Assembly: GCA_016342455.1 (NCBI GenBank)
Contig: JAEIOE010000006.1
Location: 1-64,000 of the forward strand
Length of the DNA: 64,000 nt
Reading direction: 5' to 3'
Source: Mycoplasmatota bacterium
Lineage (GTDB): Bacteria > Bacillota_I > Bacilli_A > Izemoplasmatales > Hujiaoplasmataceae
How positions within the stretch are numbered: the first letter of the stretch is position 1; each line of letters begins with the position of its first letter. A program made the position numbers and the translations under genes. The notes under the pieces were generated by a model. That model was not told where the DNA came from. It ran no database searches and saw nothing but the letters and a program-made list of their open reading frames with translations. Below, one piece after another: positions 38,452 through 48,068 of the stretch.

Positions 38452-39834
38452 CTATTCTACGGGTTTAAATTCCGCAGTAAAATGTCTTAATATTGGCGAT
38501 TCATAGGTGAATTCTAAACCTTTAAGATCTTTCCTGTTTTTATAAACACTAATAAGGCATTCTGCCACATATCTTAAATGTTCCATTGTATAAGTTCTTC
38601 TTGGAATAGTTAAACGCATAAACTCTTTATCCGCTTTTATATTTTTTCTAGTATCGGGATCTCTTCCTAGCAATAGCGATCCAATTTCAACGGGACGTAT
38701 TCCACCTTCTATATACAAAGCGTTACTAACAGCTTGTGCTGGAAATTGATCAAATGGTATGTGAGGAGCAATCTCTCCGCAATCAACAAATACTGCATGC
38801 CCCCCAGTAGGATATTGAATAGGAATTCCTGCTTCTCTTAGCAAATCTCCTAAATATCTCACTTCGTCAATTCTATATGCTAAATAGCTTTCTTCTAAGG
38901 CTTCTTGTAACCCAACTGCTAAGGCATCCATGTCTCTACCGGCTAATCCGCCGTATGTAGGGAAACCTTCTTTAGGAACGATGTTTGTTTGGCACTTTTG
39001 AAATAATTCAAAATTATCTTTAATTGCTATAATTCCGCCTATATTCACTAAGCCATCTTTCTTAGCACTCATTAAAAAGATATCAGCTAAGTCAAATACT
39101 TCTTTTGCGATTTCTCTTATTGTTTTATTTTCATAACCAGCTTCTCTTTTTTTAATAAAGAAGCTATTTTCAGCATATCTAGCACCATCAATGAGTAGAG
39201 TAATACCATATTTTTTTGCAATCACATTTACAGCTCTCATATTTTCCATTGATACCGGTTGTCCACCCGCTGAATTATTTGTTATTGTCATAATAATTCC
39301 GGCTATGTTTTTTGCTTCCTTCTCCAAAATAATTTGTTCTAATTTTTTCAAATCAAAGTTACCTTTAAAAGGATGATACTTGCTTATTTCAAAGCACTCC
39401 GGGATCACACAATCAATTGCTCTAGCTCCTGCTATTTCAACATGTGCCCTAGTAGTATCAAAATGAATATTTGAAATAAAACACATATTGTCATGTACTA
39501 CTAATTCCGGAATTACAACTTGTTCCGCGCCTCTACCTTGATGCGCTGGCAATATATAGTTATAACCCGTAATATCCTTAACAACCTTCTCTAATCGATA
39601 ATAACTTCTTGAACCAGCATAAGATTCATCGCCTTGCATTAAGGCTGCCCATTGAAAATGAGACATGGCTCCTGTACCGGAATCAGTTAATAAATCTATA
39701 TAAACATCTTCACTTCTTAACCTGAAGGGATTATATCCAGCTTCTTTTAGACGTTTAACTCTTTCATCCTTACCGATTAAACTAATCGGTTCCACCATTT
39801 TAATTTTATAGGGTGGAAGCGCATATTTTTGCAT
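38452..39834 (-). CDS. tnaA: Tryptophanase (beta-eliminating lyase family)
   Basis: YIDLLTDSGTGAMS, AGSRSYYRLE, SAKKDGLVNIGG; FDTT and RPVEIGS favour tryptophanase over tyrosine phenol-lyase. Confidence 0.88.
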   Translation of the reverse strand: MQKYALPPYKIKMVEPISLIGKDERVKRLKEAGYNPFRLRSEDVYIDLLTDSGTGAMSHFQWAALMQGDESYAGSRSYYRLEKVVKDITGYNYILPAHQGRGAEQVVIPELVVHDNMCFISNIHFDTTRAHVEIAGARAIDCVIPECFEISKYHPFKGNFDLKKLEQIILEKEAKNIAGIIMTITNNSAGGQPVSMENMRAVNVIAKKYGITLLIDGARYAENSFFIKKREAGYENKTIREIAKEVFDLADIFLMSAKKDGLVNIGGIIAIKDNFELFQKCQTNIVPKEGFPTYGGLAGRDMDALAVGLQEALEESYLAYRIDEVRYLGDLLREAGIPIQYPTGGHAVFVDCGEIAPHIPFDQFPAQAVSNALYIEGGIRPVEIGSLLLGRDPDTRKNIKADKEFMRLTIPRRTYTMEHLRYVAECLISVYKNRKDLKGLEFTYESPILRHFTAEFKPVE

Positions 39835-40054
39835 TTTTTCCTCCTAATGTAAAAGAAACATAACTCAATTAATTAAAGCATAAACAAAACAAATATTCTC
39901 CAAATAAAAAGGTTTGTTAATATTTATTTCAATTATTTAATTAAATATCTTTGTTTCTTCATCAATTCAATTATACTATATATCTTTGATATAGTAAACA
40001 TAGAATAGGAGTAATACAAAAAGAAAAAGAAGCATAAAACGCCTCTTTTAATCT

Positions 40055-43000
40055 TTATTTTAATAAGTCTCTAATATTCTTCATTTCCTTATTCGAATCC
40101 GAATACCAATTTGATGCAAATACACGATATAATTTCCAGTTTCTTGACTGTAAATATTTGTCTTGATGCAATAAGTCTCTTCTAGAATCAATATTTTCAT
40201 TATCGCTCATATCACAGATAATTCCTAATTTATATTCTGAAATCTCATTGTCATAAATAGCTAAATTTATATTATAATCTCCAACTCCAATAGAAGTTTT
40301 AACATTAAAGTTATTTCTTTCGAGACGTTTTTTAATATCTATTGCTAATTCTGACTCATCTCTTACCGTTCTTTCTTCTTTTACATATAGCCTATTTAGC
40401 AATTCTTTCGCTAAATCAATTTGATTCGTTGAGATATATTTGCAATAACTCATATATTCTTTTAATAATTTAGGACCCGTACTATTTAAATCTTCAACTT
40501 TAAACTCTTCAGGATACATAGAACTTACAAAGTATATTTTCTTTTTAGCTCTACTGATAGCTACATTTAGTCTATTTTGACCACCATCATTATTTAACCA
40601 ACCAAACTGTCTCCTAAAGATTCCGTCAGGGCCTGTTGCATAACCCATTGAAAAAATAATAATATCTCTTTCGTCCCCTTGAACATTTTCAATGTTTTTG
40701 ATGAATAAACTCTTATCTTCATCTTCATCTTTTCTAAATAACTCTTCTTCAAATATTTTTTGATATTTACTGCGTTTATACAGTTCTTCATCAATTAGAT
40801 TTTCAATCAAATCTCTTTGTGTACTATTAAAGGTAATTACTCCAATAGATTCATTATTTTTTCTTTCTTTTAGTATCTTTCTTAATAATTTAACAACTTC
40901 TATTCCTTCTTGTAAGTTTCTTCTGTTTTCGAAAACACCATCTTTTACATAAATGTATTCAATAGGTGGTTTAGAGGGTTTTACTTGATTTGGTGAAACT
41001 ATTAGTTTTCCATTATAGAAAGCATAATTAGAAAAAGCGATTAACTCTTCAAAATCTGAACGATAATGGAAATTAAGAATTGTTTCCTTGTATTTGTATC
41101 TCGCTAAGTCTAGTAAACTCTTAGCGTCGACTGATATATCTCTTAATAGTTCACTTTCATAATAGATATCTTCATCTTCAACTCGGCCAACACCAAGACT
41201 AGATGGTCTTAACTGTTTTGTATCTCCTGCAATACATACTTTCTTAGCGCGATATATTGCTGGTATACCTTTCTCTACATACATCTGAGATGCTTCATCA
41301 ATTACAACTAAATCAAACATTCCATATACTAAAGGCATAATAGCACTAACAACTTCAGGAGTCATCATCCAAACTCTTACCGAATTCATAAGCTCTAACT
41401 GAAAAACATCGATAAATGCTTTAATACTAATTTTTCTATTACTTTCTAGAATTCTCTTGATATCCATTATCCTTTTGGTATTAGAAAGATTCAATGCATT
41501 CTTATAAAGTTCCATTTCAAATGATTCTATATTTACTTGTTTTTTCTTATCTATTAGATTATATAAATCCTTAAGTTTTTCTTCATATTTATCCAATATG
41601 TATAAATATTCTTGATTCTTAGTTTTAAAATCTTCTAAATACCCCGTGTAATAAGCGCTAAATAAATATTGATTATACTTCGCTATGTCTTCTATATCTT
41701 TTAACAAAGGATTATATATTAACATATCTAGATATTTAATTTCATTTTCAGTTAAAAGACTATATTTCGTTTCAATTTTATTTAATGTAGTTACATTAGC
41801 GCTAATATATTCATGTAAAGTAGCATCTTTAAATAAAAGGTCAAAATATAATTTGTTTATCGGTTTTTTCTGAGTTAAGAAATCAATTTTATCTTTATAT
41901 TTAGAAATAAAGTCTCTTTTAACCTGTCTTTTCTTAAAAAACCAAGCCTTATCGTATTTCTTCTTAAAGAATATATAGTTATTTGTAAAGCGTTCTAAAT
42001 CCAACTTATTTGATCGAGAAATTTTTGTGTTTAATTTAGAAAAAACAGGATATTCTTTAATAATCTTTCTATATCCAAGATAATCTTCTAAATTTGCTTT
42101 CTTTTCAAAAGTTTCTTCTATTTTAGATAGTTCTTTAAATGTAATACTTCTATACTCATCTAAAAACATCCTTAAGACTGCTAAAGGATTGATTTCTTTA
42201 TGAACATCTTTGTCTCTCAAATATCTAGAATATAGCTCGTGAATAGGTGCCCCTTGAATCTTTTGATTATATAATAAATCCATAGATTTATTTAAAGTCT
42301 CAATTAATTTTTCGATTTCTTTTTCAATCTCAAATATGTCATTATTTATGGTTCTATGAGGCGGGATTGGATCGACGAAATTGTTAAGTTTGTAGTAGAA
42401 GTCTTGTTTATTCTCAGCGTCATCTATAAACATAGAATATTTAGAAGCGTTACCAAGTCTCGTATTAATGACGTCTAAAGCTACTTTTTTCTCACTTATC
42501 ACTAATACATTTTCACCTTTTAACACACTTGTCGCTATTAGATTCGTTATTGTTTGGCTCTTACCAGTACCTGGTGGACCCCAGATAACTAATTTTCTCT
42601 CTGTATTAATCATCTGTATTACTTTTTCTTGAGAGTAATTGATTTCATTAATATAGGATAAATCAGACTCTTTAATTTTCTTATCCTTAATTAAAAATTC
42701 AGCCGTTTTTTCTTTATCAAACAAATTAGTTTCATCTACAAGTCCTTCTAATAAATCATTATATTTATTAGACTTCAAAATAGAATTTATATCCTTTTGA
42801 ATCATAGAGGAATATAGTTTATACCTACCAAGAGTAATGTATTCTTTGATTTTAAATACATCTTTTCTCTGTTTTATAAACTTAAAGCGTAATTCACTTT
42901 TGTATGTTACATATTCATGTTCAATTGTTTCGTTTTTTATTACTAAACCGATTTTCTTATAAAATGGAAGAACCACCTTTTCTATTGTCGATTTTGTTAC

Positions 43001-43768
43001 ATCTTCAATATAAGGCATTTTGTCTTCTTTATCTACTTTTCCTTTTTTAGACATAGTAAGTATTAAATCACGATTAAAGACAATATCTTTTTCTTTATCT
43101 TTTTTGATGCTGAAATCTCTTTTATTTCTTTTAAATTTTACAGGAATAAATACAAGCGGTGCTTTTATAGAAAAATTATCTTTCTTTAACACACCTTCCA
43201 CATAAGGATAACCAATATATAAATCATAAGAACCAGTTTCTTTTTCAGCTTTATTAACATTTCTATATAAAGTAATAATATCTCTTTCTAAAGAATCAGC
43301 GTCTTTCAAATGTTCAAGATTAAAATCTAATACTTTCAATCGTTTATTTGTTAAGAACTCCACAATTTCTTCATTTAAGTCTAAAAGTGCTAAATCAAAA
43401 TTCTTTTGTTTTACAATTTTACCCATATAGATATTATGATTTCTTTTAGAAATATTTGTTAACCTATCTTTATAATGGTCTAATACTTTGTAGGCATTAA
43501 CCGATACATCTACTTCTTTAACTGAGTTATTTTGAAACTTGTATATTGTTCTTAAAAAACGGGTAGCGTATTTATTAATAAATTCTTCGTCTACGCCAGA
43601 AATAGCTAAGAAGTCAAGTTGCTTCAAGGGTTTTGTATTAGCAATATCTTTCAATACTTTATCAGAACAAATAACAGGAATAATTCCTGTGTTTTGATAT
43701 TCCTCTTCAATTAGGTTATCTCTTAGTAAATCCAGTTCTTCTAATAAAATATCTTTCTCTATTGGCAT
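40055..43768 (-). CDS. Large SF1 (DNA2/UPF1-like) helicase with N-terminal HRDC-like and C-terminal restriction-endonuclease-like domain
   Basis: Walker A VIWGPPGTGKSQT; LVVIDEASQM; NRLNVAISRAKKKIYFV; N-terminal HRDC-like SDKVLKDIANTKPLKQLDFLAISGVDEEFINKY; C-terminal RRDLLHQDKYLQSRNWKLYRVFASNWYSD. Confidence 0.88.
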   Translation of the reverse strand: MPIEKDILLEELDLLRDNLIEEEYQNTGIIPVICSDKVLKDIANTKPLKQLDFLAISGVDEEFINKYATRFLRTIYKFQNNSVKEVDVSVNAYKVLDHYKDRLTNISKRNHNIYMGKIVKQKNFDLALLDLNEEIVEFLTNKRLKVLDFNLEHLKDADSLERDIITLYRNVNKAEKETGSYDLYIGYPYVEGVLKKDNFSIKAPLVFIPVKFKRNKRDFSIKKDKEKDIVFNRDLILTMSKKGKVDKEDKMPYIEDVTKSTIEKVVLPFYKKIGLVIKNETIEHEYVTYKSELRFKFIKQRKDVFKIKEYITLGRYKLYSSMIQKDINSILKSNKYNDLLEGLVDETNLFDKEKTAEFLIKDKKIKESDLSYINEINYSQEKVIQMINTERKLVIWGPPGTGKSQTITNLIATSVLKGENVLVISEKKVALDVINTRLGNASKYSMFIDDAENKQDFYYKLNNFVDPIPPHRTINNDIFEIEKEIEKLIETLNKSMDLLYNQKIQGAPIHELYSRYLRDKDVHKEINPLAVLRMFLDEYRSITFKELSKIEETFEKKANLEDYLGYRKIIKEYPVFSKLNTKISRSNKLDLERFTNNYIFFKKKYDKAWFFKKRQVKRDFISKYKDKIDFLTQKKPINKLYFDLLFKDATLHEYISANVTTLNKIETKYSLLTENEIKYLDMLIYNPLLKDIEDIAKYNQYLFSAYYTGYLEDFKTKNQEYLYILDKYEEKLKDLYNLIDKKKQVNIESFEMELYKNALNLSNTKRIMDIKRILESNRKISIKAFIDVFQLELMNSVRVWMMTPEVVSAIMPLVYGMFDLVVIDEASQMYVEKGIPAIYRAKKVCIAGDTKQLRPSSLGVGRVEDEDIYYESELLRDISVDAKSLLDLARYKYKETILNFHYRSDFEELIAFSNYAFYNGKLIVSPNQVKPSKPPIEYIYVKDGVFENRRNLQEGIEVVKLLRKILKERKNNESIGVITFNSTQRDLIENLIDEELYKRSKYQKIFEEELFRKDEDEDKSLFIKNIENVQGDERDIIIFSMGYATGPDGIFRRQFGWLNNDGGQNRLNVAISRAKKKIYFVSSMYPEEFKVEDLNSTGPKLLKEYMSYCKYISTNQIDLAKELLNRLYVKEERTVRDESELAIDIKKRLERNNFNVKTSIGVGDYNINLAIYDNEISEYKLGIICDMSDNENIDSRRDLLHQDKYLQSRNWKLYRVFASNWYSDSNKEMKNIRDLLK

Positions 43769-43803
43769 TTTCTTTTATCCTTCCAAAAACACTTACATCT
43801 ATA

Positions 43804-43821
43804 TTATCACTTAAGTGATAA
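43804..43821. promoter_or_regulatory. 18-bp perfect palindrome upstream of the helicase gene
   Basis: TTATCACTTAAGTGATAA. Confidence 0.6.
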
Positions 43822-43858
43822 ATTTCATAGACTGATTACATAGTTTCGTCAGAAAAAA

Positions 43859-43882
43859 AAGGCGCTTTTTTTTAAGCGCCTT
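43859..43882 (-). terminator. Terminator of the hydrogenase operon
   Basis: AAGGCGCTT...AAGCGCCTT with T/A tracts. Confidence 0.85.
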
Positions 43883-43890
43883 CTGAAAAC

Positions 43891-45609
43891 TTATTTCTTT
43901 CTTGCGTGATAATATGTATGTAGTAAATGGTGAGCTTTATGAGAATTTGGTTTTTCTAAGTAATCTTCATATAAAGCTAATATGTCTGGATTTTTGTGTG
44001 ATTTTCTAATCTCCATATTTTCATCAACTGAATAGATTGCATCTATTCTTTTTTGTCTAACTTCCTTAGTTGTTCCATATGGTTGGCCACCACCACCAAT
44101 ACATCCTCCAGGACAGCACATTACTTCAATGAATGTATAAGGTGACGTACCTGCTTTAACTTGTTCACACATCAATTTAGCGTTTTCTAAGGTGTGCGCT
44201 ACAGCTACTTTAACTTTCTGTCCGCCTAATTCTACTTCAGCTTCTTTTAAACCTTCTAATCCTCTAACAGATTTAAAATCAAGATTTGTAAGTTCTTCTT
44301 TATTAACAATTTCATAAACTGTTCTTAAAGCGGCTTCCATAACTCCTCCGGTAGCCCCAAATATAGCTGCAGCCCCCGTAGTGATTCCAAATGGTTTATC
44401 AAAAGGTACTTCTTCGATACTTTCAAAATTAATCCCCATTTGTTTTATCATTTTACTTAATTCTCTTGTTGTTAAAACAACATCAACATCAGGATTTACA
44501 TTGTCTATACGCATTTCTACTCTTTGAGACTCATATTTTTTAGCTGTACATGGCATAATTGAAACTACAAAAATATCTTTTGGTTTTAATTCCATTTTTT
44601 CAGCATAATATGATTTTGCTAAGGCGCCAAACATTTGTTGAGGAGATTTACATGTTGAAAGATGATCCAGTATTTCAGGATATCTTTGCTCAGCAAAACT
44701 AATCCAACCCGGACAACAAGAAGTCATCATAGGTAATGTTCCGCCAGTAGTAACTCTAGTAATTAATTCGGTTCCTTCTTCCAAAATTGTTAAATCGGCA
44801 GTGAAATCAGTGTCGTAAACTGCATCAAACCCCAAATATTTAAGAGCAGCAACCACTTTACCAGTAACAATAGATCCTGCTTCCATACCCATTTCTTCAC
44901 CTAATGATACTCTAACTGCTGGTGCAACTTGAACCACAACATGCAAATGAGGATTATTAATTGCTTCCCAAACTGGATCTGTATCATCTTTTTCAATAAT
45001 TGCCCCAACAGGACAAACACTTGCACATTGACCACAGTATACGCAGTATTCATCAGATAAAAATTTACCATAAGCTGGTGTTATTTCAATATCTTTACTT
45101 CTACCCATTACATCCAAAACACTCATTGATTGAACGTTTTTACATACATCAATACAACGACCGCACTTAATACAGCGATTGATGTTTCGAATTAAAACAG
45201 GATTCTTATTGTCTAGCGGTTTTACTTCTAAAACCGTAGGGAATCGATTGTCATCAATCCCTAGTTTATTAGCAAGTGATTGCAATTCACAGTTTAAGTT
45301 TTTAGGACAAGCTGTACAACTTGCATCATGGTTCGCTAATATTAGCTCTATAATTGTCTTTCTTGCATTTAAAACCTTAGGAGAGTTCGTATTAATTATC
45401 ATTCCTTCGGTAGCTATGGTAGAACAAGAAGTAAATAATTTCTTTCTTCCATCTATTTCTACTACACAAACTCGACATTCTGATTTGATTTCCAAATCCG
45501 GATAATTACATAAAGTAGGTATATCAATGTTATGTTGTCTAGCCGCAGCTAAAATTGTAGTATTTTCTTCACAAGCTATATCAATATTATTTATTTTAAA
45601 ATTAATCAT
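43891..45609 (-). CDS. hydA: [FeFe] hydrogenase catalytic subunit HydA
   Basis: H-cluster motifs TSCCPGWISF, MPCTAKKYE, VMCCPGGCIGGGGQP; ferredoxin domains CIKCGRCIDVC, CVYCGQCASVCP; N-terminal 2Fe-2S domain. Confidence 0.97.
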   Translation of the reverse strand: MINFKINNIDIACEENTTILAAARQHNIDIPTLCNYPDLEIKSECRVCVVEIDGRKKLFTSCSTIATEGMIINTNSPKVLNARKTIIELILANHDASCTACPKNLNCELQSLANKLGIDDNRFPTVLEVKPLDNKNPVLIRNINRCIKCGRCIDVCKNVQSMSVLDVMGRSKDIEITPAYGKFLSDEYCVYCGQCASVCPVGAIIEKDDTDPVWEAINNPHLHVVVQVAPAVRVSLGEEMGMEAGSIVTGKVVAALKYLGFDAVYDTDFTADLTILEEGTELITRVTTGGTLPMMTSCCPGWISFAEQRYPEILDHLSTCKSPQQMFGALAKSYYAEKMELKPKDIFVVSIMPCTAKKYESQRVEMRIDNVNPDVDVVLTTRELSKMIKQMGINFESIEEVPFDKPFGITTGAAAIFGATGGVMEAALRTVYEIVNKEELTNLDFKSVRGLEGLKEAEVELGGQKVKVAVAHTLENAKLMCEQVKAGTSPYTFIEVMCCPGGCIGGGGQPYGTTKEVRQKRIDAIYSVDENMEIRKSHKNPDILALYEDYLEKPNSHKAHHLLHTYYHARKK

Positions 45610-45612
45610 AAG

Positions 45613-46857
45613 TTAATACCTCACTTTCGAGAAGTAATCATCACGGAAATATCTAAGTGATGAAATAATTGATGTCATAGATGATTGTCCTAAACCACAT
45701 AATGAAGTTTGTTGGATAACATTAGCCAAGTTTTCTAAAGACATCAAATCTTTTTCAGTTGCTCTGTGATTTATAAACTTATTTAATAAATTGACTATTT
45801 GCACATGCCCTTCTCTACAAGGAGCGCACTTACCACATGATTGATTCACAAAGAATTTCATATTTATCAATAAAATATCAAATAAATCAAATCTATCATC
45901 AATCACTATAATTGCCCCTGTGCCTGTTTTAGAATCAAAATTTTCGAATCTATCAAAATCAATAGACATATCTAACATGTACTCAGGAATAATCGGCCCT
46001 GCTGCTCCACCTAATTGTACCATCTTTATTTTTCTGTTATTTTTCACACCTTTTCCAAGTTTAAAAATAACATCTCTAATTGATGTACCAAATGGAACTT
46101 CATATAACCCTTTATTTTTTACGTTTCCTGATAAACTTATCAGTTTTGTTCCTGTTGATGATTTTGTACCTATTTTTGCAAATTCATCTCCGCCCATAAG
46201 AATTATATGTGAAAAATTCGCAAATGTTTCAACATTATTTATTAGTGTAGGTAAATTATGTATACCCTTTTCTGTAGGATATGGAGGTTTTGTCCTTGAT
46301 CGACCCGGTTTTCCTTCAATCGATTCAATCAATGAAAATTCCTCTCCACAAACATAAGACCCTGCACCTGACCTTACTTCTATTTTAAAATCGAAGCTTT
46401 TATTCTGTATGTTCTCTCCTATTAGTCCTTTTTCTTCTGCAGCTTTAATCGACGCTTTCATTATCATAATGGCATTTTGATATTCTCCACGGATGTAAAT
46501 AATTCCTTTACTAGCTCCCGTAGCATAAGCTAATATAATCATTCCTTCAATTATCGCATGTGGATCATTTTCCATGATACTGCGGTCTTTAAAGTTTCCA
46601 GGTTCGCCTTCATCGGCATTACATACAATATATTTATCCCCTGATTGTTTTGATAGTGCTCTTACTTTAGTGTGAGCTGGGAAGCCAGCTCCTCCTCTAC
46701 CTCTAATACGAGATTTTTCTAATTCATCAATAATTTTATTTGGATGCATTTTTAAAGCCTTTTCTAAGCCTTTATATCCATCAGCATTCATATAACTATC
46801 AATCGAAAGTGGATTAATACTTCCGAATCTCTTAGATATGAGTTTCATTTGAATCAT
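45613..46857 (-). CDS. hydB: NuoF/HydB-like NAD(P)H/flavin-binding hydrogenase subunit
   Basis: IRGRGGAGFPAHTK, CNADEGEPGNFKDR, CGKCAPCREG, LCGLGQS. Confidence 0.94.
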   Translation of the reverse strand: MIQMKLISKRFGSINPLSIDSYMNADGYKGLEKALKMHPNKIIDELEKSRIRGRGGAGFPAHTKVRALSKQSGDKYIVCNADEGEPGNFKDRSIMENDPHAIIEGMIILAYATGASKGIIYIRGEYQNAIMIMKASIKAAEEKGLIGENIQNKSFDFKIEVRSGAGSYVCGEEFSLIESIEGKPGRSRTKPPYPTEKGIHNLPTLINNVETFANFSHIILMGGDEFAKIGTKSSTGTKLISLSGNVKNKGLYEVPFGTSIRDVIFKLGKGVKNNRKIKMVQLGGAAGPIIPEYMLDMSIDFDRFENFDSKTGTGAIIVIDDRFDLFDILLINMKFFVNQSCGKCAPCREGHVQIVNLLNKFINHRATEKDLMSLENLANVIQQTSLCGLGQSSMTSIISSLRYFRDDYFSKVRY

Positions 46858-47318
46858 TTTTTCTCACCTCGCAAATCATTAATAATCTTTTCAACTTTTG
46901 CTGGTGTTAAACTTACGTAAACTAAGTTGTTCACTCTCATTGCTGGTGCTTCATTGCATCTTCCTAAACACTCAGTAATTTCTAAAGTAAATAAATTGTC
47001 CTTAGTTGTTTCTCCATCATTAATTTCAAGTATTTCTACTAACTTATCATAGATACTAGTTGAATCATTAACAAAACAAGGAACATCGTGACAAACTTGT
47101 ATCACGTATTTTCCTTTTGGTTTCATTGATAGTAAACTATAAAAAGATATGACTGAACATACCTGACTTTCAGGAACACCTAAATACTTTGATATACTTG
47201 CAACATCCTCCGACGATATATAGTGGTTCTTTTTAGATGTTTGATATTCAAGTAATATTTCTATAAGGTATTCTTGTTCTTTTGGATACTTTGAAAGTAT
47301 CTCATTAAGTAATATCAT
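46854..47318 (-). CDS. hydC: NuoE/HydC-like [2Fe-2S] subunit
   Basis: KYVIQVCHDVPCFVNDS...ITECLGRCNEAPAMRVN. Confidence 0.94.
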   Translation of the reverse strand: MILLNEILSKYPKEQEYLIEILLEYQTSKKNHYISSEDVASISKYLGVPESQVCSVISFYSLLSMKPKGKYVIQVCHDVPCFVNDSTSIYDKLVEILEINDGETTKDNLFTLEITECLGRCNEAPAMRVNNLVYVSLTPAKVEKIINDLRGEKK

Positions 47319-47487
47319 TGTTCCTCCTTGTGTTTTTTGCCTGATAATTTTTGCGTCTATAACTCCGAGATTTAAAAAATAATATTATAGATAGTAATAC
47401 ATGGTGCAAAACACTAATAATTTATATTTAAAATATAAATGTAATGAAACAAACTTTAAATATAGACCTCCTTTTTTTAGTTATCTC

Positions 47488-47517
47488 ATTATATCAAAAT
47501 AGATTTGTTTGTGTCAA
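47488..47517 (-). promoter_or_regulatory. Hydrogenase operon promoter
   Basis: Minus strand TTGACA (47512-47517) N18 TATAAT (47488-47493). Confidence 0.75.
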
Positions 47518-47551
47518 CGCTATGTAGGATATACGTCTGAAAAAAGCTTAA

Positions 47552-47584
47552 AAAAGAGAGAAAATTACACATTTTCTCTCTTTT
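47552..47584 (-). terminator. Terminator downstream of the DUF1801 gene
   Basis: 14-bp perfect stem AAAAGAGAGAAAAT-tacac-ATTTTCTCTCTTTT. Confidence 0.8.
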
Positions 47585-47664
47585 CAACTCGTTTTTTTTA
47601 ATAGATATTGACATAGGTCAATATCGTCTAAATTTTCTAATAATTAACTATCATTTATAGCCCT

Positions 47665-48063
47665 TTATTTTCCTTTATAACTTATTTGAATCATCTTCTT
47701 TATAACAGTAATATCCAAGCTATCTATATCTTTTATGTAGACACAGCCTTTACCATGTTTTAAACCAGCTTTGTCTGCAAGTGAATAAATATCTTCTGAG
47801 TAAGCAGTTAAATATAAAGTTAAAGCATTTTTTCTCGGTGAGAACCCAAATTGAAACCAATCATATTCTTTCTTTGTTGAATTTGTATATGTAATATTAC
47901 CATAACCTACAATTGACTTTCCCCACATTTTAGGTTTGGATATTGTAAGCGTTGAAATAATACTCATTAAATTTAAGGAATCTCTTTTTCTCTTAGAGTC
48001 CTCTATACTATTTATGAATTGTTCTACACTATCCGAACTTAATTTTGTCTTCAGTTCATACAT
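47665..48063 (-). CDS. DUF1801 domain-containing protein
   Basis: KPKMWGKSIVGYGNITYTNSTKKEYDWFQFGFSPRKNALTLYL. Confidence 0.85.
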   Translation of the reverse strand: MYELKTKLSSDSVEQFINSIEDSKRKRDSLNLMSIISTLTISKPKMWGKSIVGYGNITYTNSTKKEYDWFQFGFSPRKNALTLYLTAYSEDIYSLADKAGLKHGKGCVYIKDIDSLDITVIKKMIQISYKGK

Positions 48064-48068
48064 ATAAT

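Noticed and set aside
39835-40054. Possible TnaC-type leader peptide upstream of tryptophanase
   Set aside because: The only candidate, MKKQRYLIK, lacks Trp and a Shine-Dalgarno, so it is not supported as a feature.
40594-40794. 66-aa minus-strand ORF in a different frame inside the helicase
   Set aside because: Out-of-frame within a well-supported CDS; no independent initiation signal found.
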